From: UBA940 sp045613745
Lineage (GTDB): Bacteria > Bacteroidota > Bacteroidia > Bacteroidales > Rikenellaceae
NCBI GenBank assembly: GCA_045613745.1
Contig: JAZLBP010000007.1
Coordinates: forward strand, 62,001-126,000
Reading direction: 5' to 3'
Length of the DNA stretch: 64,000 nt
A model generated the notes under the pieces. It had not been told where the DNA came from, ran no database searches, and was given only the letters and a program-made list of their open reading frames with translations. Below are positions 26,644-34,960 of the stretch, piece by piece; the first letter of the stretch is position 1, and every line of letters begins with the position of its first letter. A program made the translations under genes and the position numbers.

Positions 26644-27261
26644 ATGCATATTCCCGTTCCGAAAATCCTTCGCGATCTCACGCCCGACCTGGTTTGGCAC
26701 CTGCCCAACCACGACAACAGCGTGTACCTGACGTTCGATGATGGCCCTACACCCGCCATCACCGAGTGGATTCTCGGCCAGCTTGCTCGCTACGACGCCA
26801 AGGCAACCTTCTTCTGCATAGGCAAAAACGCCGAGCTCTATCCCAACCTTGTGGATATGATTCGCGCCGAAGGTCACGCCCTGGGCAACCACACCCACAA
26901 CCACATGAAGGGCTGGGGACGCAGCATCAAGGAGTACACCGACAACATCGGCAAAGCAAACGAGATTCTGCAAACCAATCTGTTCCGTCCGCCCTATGGA
27001 CGCATCACACCCCGACAAGCAGTGAGTCTGACCCGCGCAGGCTACCACATCATTCTGTGGAACATCCTGAGCCGCGACTACAACAAGTATATCGACGGCC
27101 GCACCTGCTACAAGAACGCAACCAACCACGTCAAGGCGGGTTCGATTGTTGTGTTCCACGACTCGGTCAAGACCTTCAAGAATATGTCCTACGCCCTGCC
27201 CCGCACTCTCGACCTGATTTATGAGCGCGGCTTGGTGTGCAAACCCATCTCGCTGAAATGA
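26644..27261 (+). CDS. Polysaccharide deacetylase (NodB/CE4 family)
   Basis: 205 residues from the ATG at 26644; the longer frame begins inside the -7 promoter box at 26608 and is rejected. The CE4 motifs are in order: TFDDGPTP (Asp32 catalytic, Asp33 metal), HTHNH (His83 and His87 as HxxxH metal ligands), RPPYG, and FHDSVK near the end. It removes acetyl groups from N-acetylated polysaccharide such as peptidoglycan. No signal peptide is evident, which is unusual for an enzyme acting outside the cytosol. Its TGA overlaps the ubiX ATG. Confidence 0.9.
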   Translation: MHIPVPKILRDLTPDLVWHLPNHDNSVYLTFDDGPTPAITEWILGQLARYDAKATFFCIGKNAELYPNLVDMIRAEGHALGNHTHNHMKGWGRSIKEYTDNIGKANEILQTNLFRPPYGRITPRQAVSLTRAGYHIILWNILSRDYNKYIDGRTCYKNATNHVKAGSIVVFHDSVKTFKNMSYALPRTLDLIYERGLVCKPISLK

Positions 27262-27809
27262 AAATCATCGTCGGAATAACGGGTGCAAGCGGCAGTATCT
27301 ATGCCCGCCTGCTGACAGAGCGCCTTGTGGAGTGCCCGCAGGTGGAGGAGGTCGCACTTATCATGACCGACAACGGTCGTGCTGTGGCCGAATTCGAGGG
27401 AGTGACTCTACCCCAAAACGACAAGATTCGCTGGGTGAACAACAACGATATGTTCGACGCGGTGGCTTCGGGCTCGGCGCGCTACGACGCAATGGCTGTT
27501 GTCCCCTGCTCGATGGGAACTCTCGGTCGCATTGCCTCGGGTGTGTCGACCGACCTTTTGGGACGCGCCGCCGACGTTATGCTCAAAGAGCGTCGCCGCT
27601 TGGTGCTGTGTGTGCGCGAAACACCCCTTAGTCTGATTCACATCCAAAATATGGAACGCGTAACGCTCGCAGGCGGAGTCATCCTGCCCGCCTCGCCGTC
27701 GTTTTACAGCCACCCCACCACCATCGAGGAGGCTTGCGCTACGGTTGTCGAGCGCGTGCTGTGCCACATCGGCATCGAAGCACCCCACTACGAGTGGCAA
27801 GGCAAATAG
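27258..27809 (+). CDS. ubiX: Flavin prenyltransferase
   Basis: 183 residues, starting at an ATGA overlap with the upstream stop. UbiX features: GITGASGSIYARLL at the N-terminus (FMN-binding loop), VPCSMGTLGRIASG in the middle, and RRLVLCVRETPLSLIHIQNM toward the end. The enzyme prenylates FMN to make the cofactor of UbiD-type decarboxylases. No ubiD is in the window. The overlap with the deacetylase indicates co-translation, but no functional link is obvious. Confidence 0.94.
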   Translation: MKIIVGITGASGSIYARLLTERLVECPQVEEVALIMTDNGRAVAEFEGVTLPQNDKIRWVNNNDMFDAVASGSARYDAMAVVPCSMGTLGRIASGVSTDLLGRAADVMLKERRRLVLCVRETPLSLIHIQNMERVTLAGGVILPASPSFYSHPTTIEEACATVVERVLCHIGIEAPHYEWQGK

Positions 27810-27811
27810 TC

Positions 27812-27842
27812 TTTGCAAATATGCAAGACTTTTGTATCTTTG
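27812..27842 (+). promoter_or_regulatory. Consensus Bacteroidetes promoter of the cyclophilin gene
   Basis: TTTG (27812-27815), exactly 19 bases, TATCTTTG (27835-27842). It starts 3 bases after the ubiX stop, so the cyclophilin gene is its own unit. Confidence 0.85.
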
Positions 27843-27868
27843 TGTAATAAACCAAATAACCGACTATT

Positions 27869-28306
27869 ATGATTTACGCTATTATCTCGACCGAGAAAGG
27901 CGATATGCGTGCCGAACTCTACGCTGCCGAAACTCCCGGCACCGTGGCTAACTTCGTCGAACTCGCCAACCACAACTTCTACGACGGACTCACCTTCCAC
28001 CGTGTAATTCCCGACTTCGTGATTCAGGGCGGTTGCCCCCGTGGTGACGGTACCGGAGGACCCGGCTACCGCATCAAATGCGAAACCTCGGCTCCCCGCC
28101 AATACCACGATCGCGGCGTGCTGTCGATGGCTCACGCAGGTCGCGACACCGGTGGCTCGCAGTTCTTCATCTGCCACAACCGCACCAACACCCAACATTT
28201 GGATGGCCGCCACACCTGCTTTGGCAAGGTTGTCGAGGGTCTGGATGTGATTGACGACATCCGCCAAGGCGACAAAATCCTGTCGATCCGCATCGTCGAG
28301 GAGTAA
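27869..28306 (+). CDS. Cyclophilin-type peptidyl-prolyl cis-trans isomerase
   Basis: 145 residues, a minimal single-domain cyclophilin. Key blocks are FHRVIPDFVIQGGCPRGDGTG, GVLSMAHAGRDTGGSQFFI and HLDGRHTCFGKV, containing the active-site Arg, Phe, Gln and His. No signal peptide, so cytosolic. It catalyses proline isomerization during folding. It is expressed from its own consensus promoter. Confidence 0.95.
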   Translation: MIYAIISTEKGDMRAELYAAETPGTVANFVELANHNFYDGLTFHRVIPDFVIQGGCPRGDGTGGPGYRIKCETSAPRQYHDRGVLSMAHAGRDTGGSQFFICHNRTNTQHLDGRHTCFGKVVEGLDVIDDIRQGDKILSIRIVEE

Positions 28307-28346
28307 GGAAAGCTACCTCCTGTTTACTTAATAGACGCTGACTTCT

Positions 28347-28745
28347 ATGAAAAAATTGTTGATGATTATTGCCGCGTGTGCACTGTCGGCCAACTTGTTT
28401 GCACAAAATAAAGTTTATTGCGAGATTGTCGAATCCAACGTATGGGCAAGCAAAAGTATTAAGGTACTTATTGATTTTGGTCAAGAACGCACAAAGAGCA
28501 TAGGTTGGCAAACCTTGGTTGACGACAAGGGTAAAGAGGTTGTATTCAACTCCAAGATTGACGCGCTGAACTATATGGACTCGCTGGGTTGGAACTTCCT
28601 GCAAGCCTACACCTCGGTCTCCAGTTCGTCAAGCGGCTCAATATCATCGAAAATCCACTGGTTGCTCTACAAAGATGTTATCGAAGGTGAGAATCCCTAT
28701 ATCGGACTAACAACAAAAGAGAACAAAGAGAGCAAAATCAAATAA
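28347..28745 (+). CDS. Small secreted protein, function unknown
   Basis: 132 residues. A signal peptide (MKKLLMIIAACALSANLFA) is followed by a compact domain with a Ser-rich linker (SVSSSSSGSISS) and a basic tail. No motif is recognised. It starts 40 bases after the cyclophilin stop and ends at a strong bidirectional terminator, so it is probably co-transcribed with the cyclophilin. Confidence 0.7.
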   Translation: MKKLLMIIAACALSANLFAQNKVYCEIVESNVWASKSIKVLIDFGQERTKSIGWQTLVDDKGKEVVFNSKIDALNYMDSLGWNFLQAYTSVSSSSSGSISSKIHWLLYKDVIEGENPYIGLTTKENKESKIK

Positions 28746-28747
28746 GC

Positions 28748-28781
28748 AAAAACGCCACCGAGGTTTCTCGGTGGCGTTTTT
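28748..28781. terminator. Bidirectional intrinsic terminator
   Basis: Perfect 15-bp stem (AAAAACGCCACCGAG with CTCGGTGGCGTTTTT) and a GTTT loop, between the small secreted protein gene (plus) and waaA (minus). Confidence 0.95.
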
Positions 28782-28801
28782 ATTATAATCTCTTTAATCA
28801 A

Positions 28802-30028
28802 TTACTCCTTAACAATGGCTTTGAGAATAAGGTCGGTGGCGCCCAAATTGGATTGGGTGTAGGCTTTGGCAGCAGCACCAGCCTTGGCACGCAACGACTC
28901 GTCGGCGAGCATAGACTCAAACCACGCAGCAAACTCCTCGGCCGACGACACACTGCGCGCAGCACCATACTCAATGAGTTGGCACGCCTCGCGGAACTTG
29001 GCGTAGCGAGGACCGAAAGCCAAAGGAATACCATAGGTGGCAGGCTCCAACGTATTGTGGATTCCCGCACCAAAGCCACCTCCGACATAGGCCACATCGG
29101 CATAATTGTAGATGGCCGAAAGAATACCGATGGTGTCGATAATCATCACTTGGTATTTGCTCAGCTCGGCATCGTCCGAACGGGTATAGCGAATTGCACC
29201 ACCCTTGATGCGGCTCATAAAGGTGTCGATGTGGGTATCTTTCATCTCGTGAGGTGCGATAACCCATTTCACCTCGGGGTGAGCATTGATACTCTCCAAC
29301 AAAACCTCCTCGTCGGGAGCCCAAGTGCTGCCCGCAACCACCATTGTGCGTCCATCCTTAAACTGCTCAACGGTGTCAATCTTGGGAGCGTTCTCGCATA
29401 GTTTGGCCACGCGGTCAAAACGGGTGTCACCCGCAACCTGAACGTTAGTCACGCCAATTCCCGCCAGCAGTTTGCGCGAAGTTTCGTTCTGCACAAAGAT
29501 AGTCTCGTAGGTTGTGAGCGCCTTGCGGAAGGCACCACCCCACGGGCGGAAGAAAATCGACTTGGGACGGAAGATGGCCGAAATCAGGAATGTGCGGCAC
29601 GACGACGCACGCAACGCAGCCAAGTGGTTGAGCCAGAACTCATACTTGACAAAGATGGCGATTTCGGGCTTAACCCTGCGAACGAACTCCTCGGCGCAAC
29701 CGGGGGTATCGAAGGGCATATACATAATGTAGTCGGCGCCACTGTAATTCTTGCGAATTTCGTAACCCGACGGCGAGAAGAATGTAAGCAGAATTTTGTG
29801 CTCGGGCAGACGTTGGCGCACAGCCTCAATAACGGGGCGGCCTTGCTCGAACTCGCCGAGCGATGCGGCGTGCAACCACACAATACGCTCGTCCGAGGGG
29901 ATGATCTGTGCAATACGCTCCATAAGACCACGACGGCCCTCAACCCATTTTTGGATTTTGGGGTTCCATCGAGCCGCCAAGCGCGCGCCTCCGACGATTA
30001 CATTTATTCCGAGATTATACCAGAGCAT
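28802..30028 (-). CDS. waaA: 3-deoxy-D-manno-octulosonic acid (Kdo) transferase
   Basis: 408 residues from the ATG at 30028 (MLWYNLGINVIVGGARL, a membrane-anchoring N-terminus); the in-frame extension to 30085 is not needed. GT30 features: WLHAASLGEFEQGRPV with the catalytic Glu, LLTFFSPSGYEIRKNY, and the C-terminal GGGFGAGIHNTLEPATYG nucleotide-sugar site. It adds Kdo from CMP-Kdo to lipid A at the inner membrane. It is last in the minus-strand run purN-pepE, yraN, waaA, and ends at a terminator. Confidence 0.95.
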   Translation of the reverse strand: MLWYNLGINVIVGGARLAARWNPKIQKWVEGRRGLMERIAQIIPSDERIVWLHAASLGEFEQGRPVIEAVRQRLPEHKILLTFFSPSGYEIRKNYSGADYIMYMPFDTPGCAEEFVRRVKPEIAIFVKYEFWLNHLAALRASSCRTFLISAIFRPKSIFFRPWGGAFRKALTTYETIFVQNETSRKLLAGIGVTNVQVAGDTRFDRVAKLCENAPKIDTVEQFKDGRTMVVAGSTWAPDEEVLLESINAHPEVKWVIAPHEMKDTHIDTFMSRIKGGAIRYTRSDDAELSKYQVMIIDTIGILSAIYNYADVAYVGGGFGAGIHNTLEPATYGIPLAFGPRYAKFREACQLIEYGAARSVSSAEEFAAWFESMLADESLRAKAGAAAKAYTQSNLGATDLILKAIVKE

Positions 30029-30086
30029 TCTTTTTTCTCTAAAAACGGCGGCAAATATACACCTTTTTAAATTAACACGCAACACT

Positions 30087-30449
30087 TTACCAGCGCGAAA
30101 TGACCGCTTCGGGTATATATTCCAGCGTGGGAGTACCCTCGGCGTCCAAACTTATTGCGATTAGGTCTATTTGTGGTTCGAGGTCGGTGTCGTGCAGACC
30201 CAGGTAGGCCGCCACAGCACGGCGCAGCGCTCGCTGCTTGGTGGGAGTCAGAGTCTGCTCGGGAGCAACAAACGCCTGCTCGTCGCGCAGTTTGACCTCC
30301 ACAAAGTGAATAGCGTCGAAGCGGGTCGCCACGATATCCAGCTCGTAGCGCCCGCTTCGCCAATTAAGATCGCATATTTGGAAGCCCTCGGCACGCAGCC
30401 ACTCTGTGGCCAGACGTTCGCCAAGTTCTCCGTGAATGCCGCTCAACAT
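30087..30449 (-). CDS. YraN family (UPF0102) nuclease-like protein
   Basis: 120 residues from the ATG at 30449; the upstream extension overlaps the fusion gene. It contains GELGERLATEWLRAEGF and the PD-(D/E)XK-like core GRYELDIVATRFDAIHFVEVKLR (Asp, then Glu-x-Lys). The family is widespread, often beside rnhB or rnc, with a suspected role in DNA metabolism but no proven reaction. It follows the PurN-PepE gene after 4 bases. Confidence 0.88.
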   Translation of the reverse strand: MLSGIHGELGERLATEWLRAEGFQICDLNWRSGRYELDIVATRFDAIHFVEVKLRDEQAFVAPEQTLTPTKQRALRRAVAAYLGLHDTDLEPQIDLIAISLDAEGTPTLEYIPEAVISRW

Positions 30450-30453
30450 ACCC

Positions 30454-31740
30454 TTACAACAGGAACGAAAGGTCGTCGCCGGGATTAACCTCGAATGTCT
30501 CGGTGCCGCGGCGGAACATACGCATAGGACGCGCACCAATCAGTTGCATCGTGCCGTTCTCGACCAGCAGCATACAACCCTCGCGCAGACCTGCAACCCA
30601 CATTCCGTCGTTAGCCTCGATGTACTCTTGGATACGTTGCTCGCGGGTCTCACCTGCGTGGCCCTCGGGGTGGGTGTCGAGGTAGTGGGGGTTGATTTGG
30701 AACTTCACAGCGTTCACAGCCGCAAACGACGCGGGTTGAACGATGGGCATATCGTTGGTGGTGCAGATGGTGGGACAGCACACGTTGCTGCCTGCGCTCC
30801 AACCTACATAGGGAGTACCAGCCTCAACTTTCTCGCGAATGGCCTCAACAACACCTTGCTCGTGCATCTTTTTGAGCAGCGCAAAGGTGTTGCCACCACC
30901 CACGCAGATAGCCTCGGCGCGGCGGATGGTCTCGGCGGGGTCGGTGTCGCGGTGAATCGAGCGAACTTTGATGCCGATTTCGTCGAAACGTTCCTGAACC
31001 TTTGCCTCGTAGGCGTCGTACGAGAAGGTCACAGCAGCATAGGGCACAAAGGCAACCTCCTTAACGCCCTTCAAAAAGGCCTCGATATTGCCGATGGGGT
31101 ATTTCAGATAGGGCTCGCCAGCGGTAGTCGAGTTGCTGATGAGCAGAAGTCGTTTTTGGTTATCCATAACAGTGATTTTATCTACAATTGATTCGATTAC
31201 AGAGGGGAAGTGTGCGTGCTCCAAGGTGTGAATCTTGGTAGCCAGCGTGTCGGGAGTGTCGCCCTCCTCGACGGGAGTGGTGAATTGTGCAATAATTGTT
31301 CCGCGATCAAACTGCTCGTCGATGGTGTGGATGGTGATACCCGACTCCTTCTCGCCCGCAGCAATCACCGCGCTGTGAACGCGGTCGCCATACATACCTT
31401 TACCACCAAATTTGGGCAAAAGCGCAGGGTGAATGTTGATAATGCGGTTGGGATATGCTTCAATCAGAGATTTGGGCACAAGCGACAAAAAACCGGCCAA
31501 AATCACAAGATCGATGTTGCGTTTTCGCAGTTCGGCCAGGGGACGTGCGCCATTTCGGAAATCGGCACGCGACAAGGCTAACGCCTCGACACCAAGGTTT
31601 TGCGCTCGTGTGAGAGCATACGCCGACGAATTATCCGATATTACAACAGAAATGTTCGATTTATCCGAACCAGCAAAATACTGGATGATTTTTTCGGCAT
31701 TTGTACCCGAGCCCGAAACAAGAATTGCTATTTGCTTCAT
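30454..31740 (-). CDS. PurN-PepE fusion: phosphoribosylglycinamide formyltransferase joined to dipeptidase E
   Basis: 428 residues without an internal stop. Residues 1-191 are a complete PurN: GSGTNAEKII, NIHPALLPKF (Asn102, His104) and DEQFDRGTII (Asp145), the catalytic triad for formyl transfer in purine synthesis. Residues 192-428 are a complete peptidase S51 (PepE): KRLLLISNSTTAGEPYL at its start, CVGGGNTF, GWSAGSN with the nucleophile Ser, and QINPHYLD. The PepE part begins with its own Met (codon 31165-31167), so it could also be made alone from an internal start. No linker joins the two domains. Divergent from acpP. If the missing stop is real, a bifunctional protein of about 46 kDa is expected. 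Confidence 0.85.
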   Translation of the reverse strand: MKQIAILVSGSGTNAEKIIQYFAGSDKSNISVVISDNSSAYALTRAQNLGVEALALSRADFRNGARPLAELRKRNIDLVILAGFLSLVPKSLIEAYPNRIINIHPALLPKFGGKGMYGDRVHSAVIAAGEKESGITIHTIDEQFDRGTIIAQFTTPVEEGDTPDTLATKIHTLEHAHFPSVIESIVDKITVMDNQKRLLLISNSTTAGEPYLKYPIGNIEAFLKGVKEVAFVPYAAVTFSYDAYEAKVQERFDEIGIKVRSIHRDTDPAETIRRAEAICVGGGNTFALLKKMHEQGVVEAIREKVEAGTPYVGWSAGSNVCCPTICTTNDMPIVQPASFAAVNAVKFQINPHYLDTHPEGHAGETREQRIQEYIEANDGMWVAGLREGCMLLVENGTMQLIGARPMRMFRRGTETFEVNPGDDLSFLL

Positions 31741-31898
31741 TATCAGTGGTTTGTAAAATTATATTCGACTTAAAGACTAAAAAGTCACTATTTTTTGACA
31801 AAGTTAATAGAAAAAGTCTTATTTTTGTGCTGAATTTTCGTCTTGAAGTAAAAAACTTAAACGAAATATTTTTTTGTTCAACTAAAAACACAATTACT

Positions 31899-32135
31899 AT
31901 GTCAGCAATTGAAGCAAAAGTAAAGGAAATCATTAAGAACAAACTCGCAGTTAGTGAGTCTGAGATTACCCCCGAAGCTAGCTTTACCAACGACCTCGGA
32001 GCAGATTCGCTCGACACCGTAGAGCTTATCATGGAGTTCGAGAAAGAGTTCTCGGTTACCATTCCCGATGAGGACGCTGAGAAAATCACCACTGTAGGCG
32101 AGGCTATCGCATACATTGAGGAGCAAAGCAAATAA
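31899..32135 (+). CDS. acpP: Acyl carrier protein
   Basis: 78 residues from the ATG at 31899 (MSAIEAKVKEIIKNKL); the frame is open upstream, but that part is AT-rich leader. The phosphopantetheine site is the Ser in LGADSLDTVEL. A small acidic four-helix carrier used in fatty acid and lipid A synthesis. TATTTTTG at 31820-31827 is a possible -7 element giving a leader of about 70 bases. It heads the acpP-fabF-rnc-radC run. Confidence 0.97.
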   Translation: MSAIEAKVKEIIKNKLAVSESEITPEASFTNDLGADSLDTVELIMEFEKEFSVTIPDEDAEKITTVGEAIAYIEEQSK

Positions 32136-32222
32136 TAAGAGGTATTAGATTACACTTTACAAAAACAACGACTTCGCAGTCATTTTAATTTAGAATTACA
32201 ACAAAACAGGAGAGCAATAGTG

Positions 32223-33473
32223 ATGAGTAGAAGAAGAGTAGTGGTGACCGGAATAGGCACGATTAATCCCCTGGGTAACAATATCAGCGAATATTTTGCG
32301 AATTTGGAGAAAGGAGTTAGCGGCGCCGCCGGAATCACCCTATTCGATAGTTCGAAATTCCGTACGCAATTCGCCTGCGAAGTTAAAAACTTCCATCCGG
32401 AAGAATACTTCGATCCCAAACAACTGCGCCAACATGACCGCTTTACGCAGTTCGCAATGGTAGCAGCAGACCAGGCTGTCAAAGATGCCGGCATCGACTT
32501 CGAAACAGTTGATACCGACATGATTGGCTGTATCTGGGGTTCGGGTATCGGTGGTCTCGATACTTTTTATCACGAGGTGAAGGGCTTTGTCGAGGGAGAT
32601 TACACCCCTCGATTTAGCCCCTTCTTTATTCCCCGTATGATTTCGGATATGGCCGCAGGCCAAATCTCGATGCGTTATGGTATCAAGGGACCTAACTATT
32701 GTACAGTTTCGGCGTGTGCATCTGCCAACCACGCAATGATTGACGCCGCAATGTATATCCAAACAGGTCGCGCCGATATGATTATCACCGGCGGTAGCGA
32801 GGCTCCCATCACAATCCCTGCATTGGGTGGTTTCGGCTCGCTGAAAGCTCTTTCGACCCGCAACGACAACCCCGCCGCAGCTTCGCGTCCCTTCGACAAA
32901 GACCGTGACGGCTTTGTAATGGGCGAGGGTGCCGGTGCGTTTGTGTTCGAGGAGTTGGAGCACGCTCTGGCTCGTGGCGCGAAAATCTATGCAGAGGTAG
33001 TCGGTGGCGGCATCAGTGCTGATGCTTACCACTTGACCGCTCCTCACCCCGAGGGCGAAGGTGCATTGAAGACTATGAAAATCGCTGTCAAAGAGGCGGG
33101 TATTGCTCCCGAGCAAATTGACTACATCAATGTTCACGGTACTTCGACCCCCCTTGGCGACCTTCCCGAGCTGAAAGCCATCGGCAAACTGCTTGGCGAG
33201 AATGTCGGCAAGGTAAACATCTCATCGACTAAATCTATGACCGGCCACTTGCTCGGCGCAGCGGGTGCAATTGAGGGTCTGGCTTGCGTAATGGCAATCC
33301 AAAACGGCGTTGTTCCTCCCACCATCAACCTTGACGAGGTGGACGAGCGCATCGATCCCAACTTGAACCTGACTCCCAACGTCGCACAAAAACGCGATGT
33401 TAAATACGCTATGAGCAACACATTTGGCTTCGGCGGTCACAACTCGTCGATTATTTTCGGTAAATACGAATAA
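32223..33473 (+). CDS. fabF: Beta-ketoacyl-ACP synthase II
   Basis: 416 residues from the ATG at 32223; a GTG three bases earlier is an alternative. The catalytic Cys is in TVSACASANHAM, the two His are in NVHGTSTPLGD and SMTGHLLGAAGAIEG, and FGFGGHNSS closes the protein. It elongates acyl-ACP with malonyl-ACP in the cytosol. It directly follows acpP, the usual arrangement. Confidence 0.97.
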   Translation: MSRRRVVVTGIGTINPLGNNISEYFANLEKGVSGAAGITLFDSSKFRTQFACEVKNFHPEEYFDPKQLRQHDRFTQFAMVAADQAVKDAGIDFETVDTDMIGCIWGSGIGGLDTFYHEVKGFVEGDYTPRFSPFFIPRMISDMAAGQISMRYGIKGPNYCTVSACASANHAMIDAAMYIQTGRADMIITGGSEAPITIPALGGFGSLKALSTRNDNPAAASRPFDKDRDGFVMGEGAGAFVFEELEHALARGAKIYAEVVGGGISADAYHLTAPHPEGEGALKTMKIAVKEAGIAPEQIDYINVHGTSTPLGDLPELKAIGKLLGENVGKVNISSTKSMTGHLLGAAGAIEGLACVMAIQNGVVPPTINLDEVDERIDPNLNLTPNVAQKRDVKYAMSNTFGFGGHNSSIIFGKYE

Positions 33474-33491
33474 TTCTCAGAGGCCTGGCTG

Positions 33492-34289
33492 ATGTTCGAC
33501 TTCCTGCGTACCAAATATTATACTCGCTACTCGCGGGATGGTCGTTACTATCAGATGGTGAATGAGTTGTTCGGATTCTGCCCCAACAACATCGAACTAT
33601 ACAAATTGGCTTTGGTGCATCGCTCGGCAACTATTGTGTTGCCCGACGGGACGCACCTCAATAACGAACGCCTTGAATTCTTGGGTGACGCAGTGATTGA
33701 AACCATTGTGTCGGACTACCTTTTTGTGGAGTTTCCCGAGTATGCCGAGGGCGAACTGACCAAGCTGCGCACCAAGTTTGTGAGTCGTGTGGCGCTGGAT
33801 AAACTCGCTCGCGAAATCGGATTGGACCAATGGGTCATCTGCCGCAACTCGGGCGAACAGCGCAAGAACATCTCGGGTGACGCGTTCGAAGCCATGATGG
33901 GCGCCATCTATCTCGACAAGGGATATGAATTCTGCAACCGCCTGCTCATCAACGATTTAATCAAAAAGCACATCGACCTCGGTGAGATTACCATCGAGGA
34001 GCGAGACTTCAAGAGCCGCCTTTTGGAGTGGTGTCAGAAGAGCCACCGCACGCTGCGTTTTGCAACATCGCCCAACAGTACCGAGTCGGGTCTGCCCCGT
34101 TTCCACTCGGTAGTGTACATCAACGGCGAGCAGATGGGCGAGGCCGACGGCAACACCAAGAAGGAGGCCGAACAAACTGCGGCAGAGATTGTATTGCCGC
34201 TTGTGTCGCTGGACGAAATCGGCGACTACATTCTCGATAGTATCGACTCAATCTCGGAGTCGATGGAACAAGATGGAAAATCCTCGTAA
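33492..34289 (+). CDS. rnc: Ribonuclease III
   Basis: 265 residues. The RNase III signature NERLEFLGDAVIETIVSDYL supplies the catalytic acidic residues; SGDAFEAMMGAIYLDKGYE is the second metal site. A double-stranded RNA-binding domain occupies the C-terminus (GLPRFHSVVYINGEQMGEADGNTKKEAEQTAA...). It processes rRNA precursors and structured RNAs. It follows fabF after 18 bases and overlaps radC by 17 bases. Confidence 0.96.
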   Translation: MFDFLRTKYYTRYSRDGRYYQMVNELFGFCPNNIELYKLALVHRSATIVLPDGTHLNNERLEFLGDAVIETIVSDYLFVEFPEYAEGELTKLRTKFVSRVALDKLAREIGLDQWVICRNSGEQRKNISGDAFEAMMGAIYLDKGYEFCNRLLINDLIKKHIDLGEITIEERDFKSRLLEWCQKSHRTLRFATSPNSTESGLPRFHSVVYINGEQMGEADGNTKKEAEQTAAEIVLPLVSLDEIGDYILDSIDSISESMEQDGKSS

Positions 34290-34923
34290 AATAATCAGAG
34301 AACGCGCGCTGGTATCGGGCGCCGAAGTGCTGAGCGACCGCGAGTTGCTGCTCCTGCTGATGGATGATGCATCCCCCGCCGAGGTGGATGCCGCATTGGA
34401 ACGCCTGGGTGGTTTGAGCGGTGTGTGCAAAGCCAATATGCGCGAGCTTCGCAAGTGCGAAGGCGTGGGTATGTATGGTGCCGTAAGACTGGCTGCGAGT
34501 GTTGAGCTCGGTCGCAGAGCCGCGGAGCTGCAAAGCGAACAGGTAGAGTTTGTCACCTCGTCGAACGATGTGGTGAGAATGTTTGCCTCGCTGGGAGGTC
34601 TGCGCCACGAGGAGTTTTGGGTGGTCTATCTGAACTCTGCGGGTCGTGTGTTGGAGCGCCAACGCATAAGTCAGGGAGGAGTCTGCTCGACGCAGGTGGA
34701 TTGCCGCCTGATTGCCAAACGAGCATTGGAACTCTTGGCCACAAGCGTGGTGATGGTGCATAACCACCCCTCGGGCGTTGCGCAAGCCAGCGACGAGGAT
34801 ATTCGCCTGACCGAACGAGTGCAGAAGGCCTTGGCGCTGTTTGATATTCGCCTGACCGACCACTTAATCTTCGCCGACACAGCGAGCCTCAGTTTCGTAG
34901 AACAAGGGTTATTGAAATACTAA
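34273..34923 (+). CDS. radC: RadC family JAB-domain protein
   Basis: 216 residues from the ATG at 34273, overlapping the end of rnc. The N-terminal helix-hairpin-helix region (SDRELLLLLMDD, then CKANMRELRKCEGVG) leads into a JAB/MPN domain with the metalloprotease-like motif VHNHPSGVAQASDED (HxHPSG...SxxD). Named for DNA repair, but the actual function of the family is unsettled. It ends just before a bidirectional terminator. Confidence 0.92.
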   Translation: MENPRKIIRERALVSGAEVLSDRELLLLLMDDASPAEVDAALERLGGLSGVCKANMRELRKCEGVGMYGAVRLAASVELGRRAAELQSEQVEFVTSSNDVVRMFASLGGLRHEEFWVVYLNSAGRVLERQRISQGGVCSTQVDCRLIAKRALELLATSVVMVHNHPSGVAQASDEDIRLTERVQKALALFDIRLTDHLIFADTASLSFVEQGLLKY

Positions 34924-34929
34924 ATATCA

Positions 34930-34957
34930 AAAAGGGTTGCCAATCGGCAACCCTTTT
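34930..34957. terminator. Bidirectional intrinsic terminator
   Basis: Perfect 12-bp stem (AAAAGGGTTGCC with GGCAACCCTTTT) and an AATC loop between radC (plus) and the aldehyde dehydrogenase gene (minus). Confidence 0.93.
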
Positions 34958-34960
34958 CAA

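Noticed and set aside
30454..31740. PurN and PepE as two ordinary overlapping genes
   Set aside because: No stop codon separates them in the given sequence, so the fused frame is reported; internal initiation remains possible.
31701..31898. N-terminal extension of acpP
   Set aside because: The frame is open but AT-rich and contains the likely promoter; AcpP orthologues begin at MSAIEAK.
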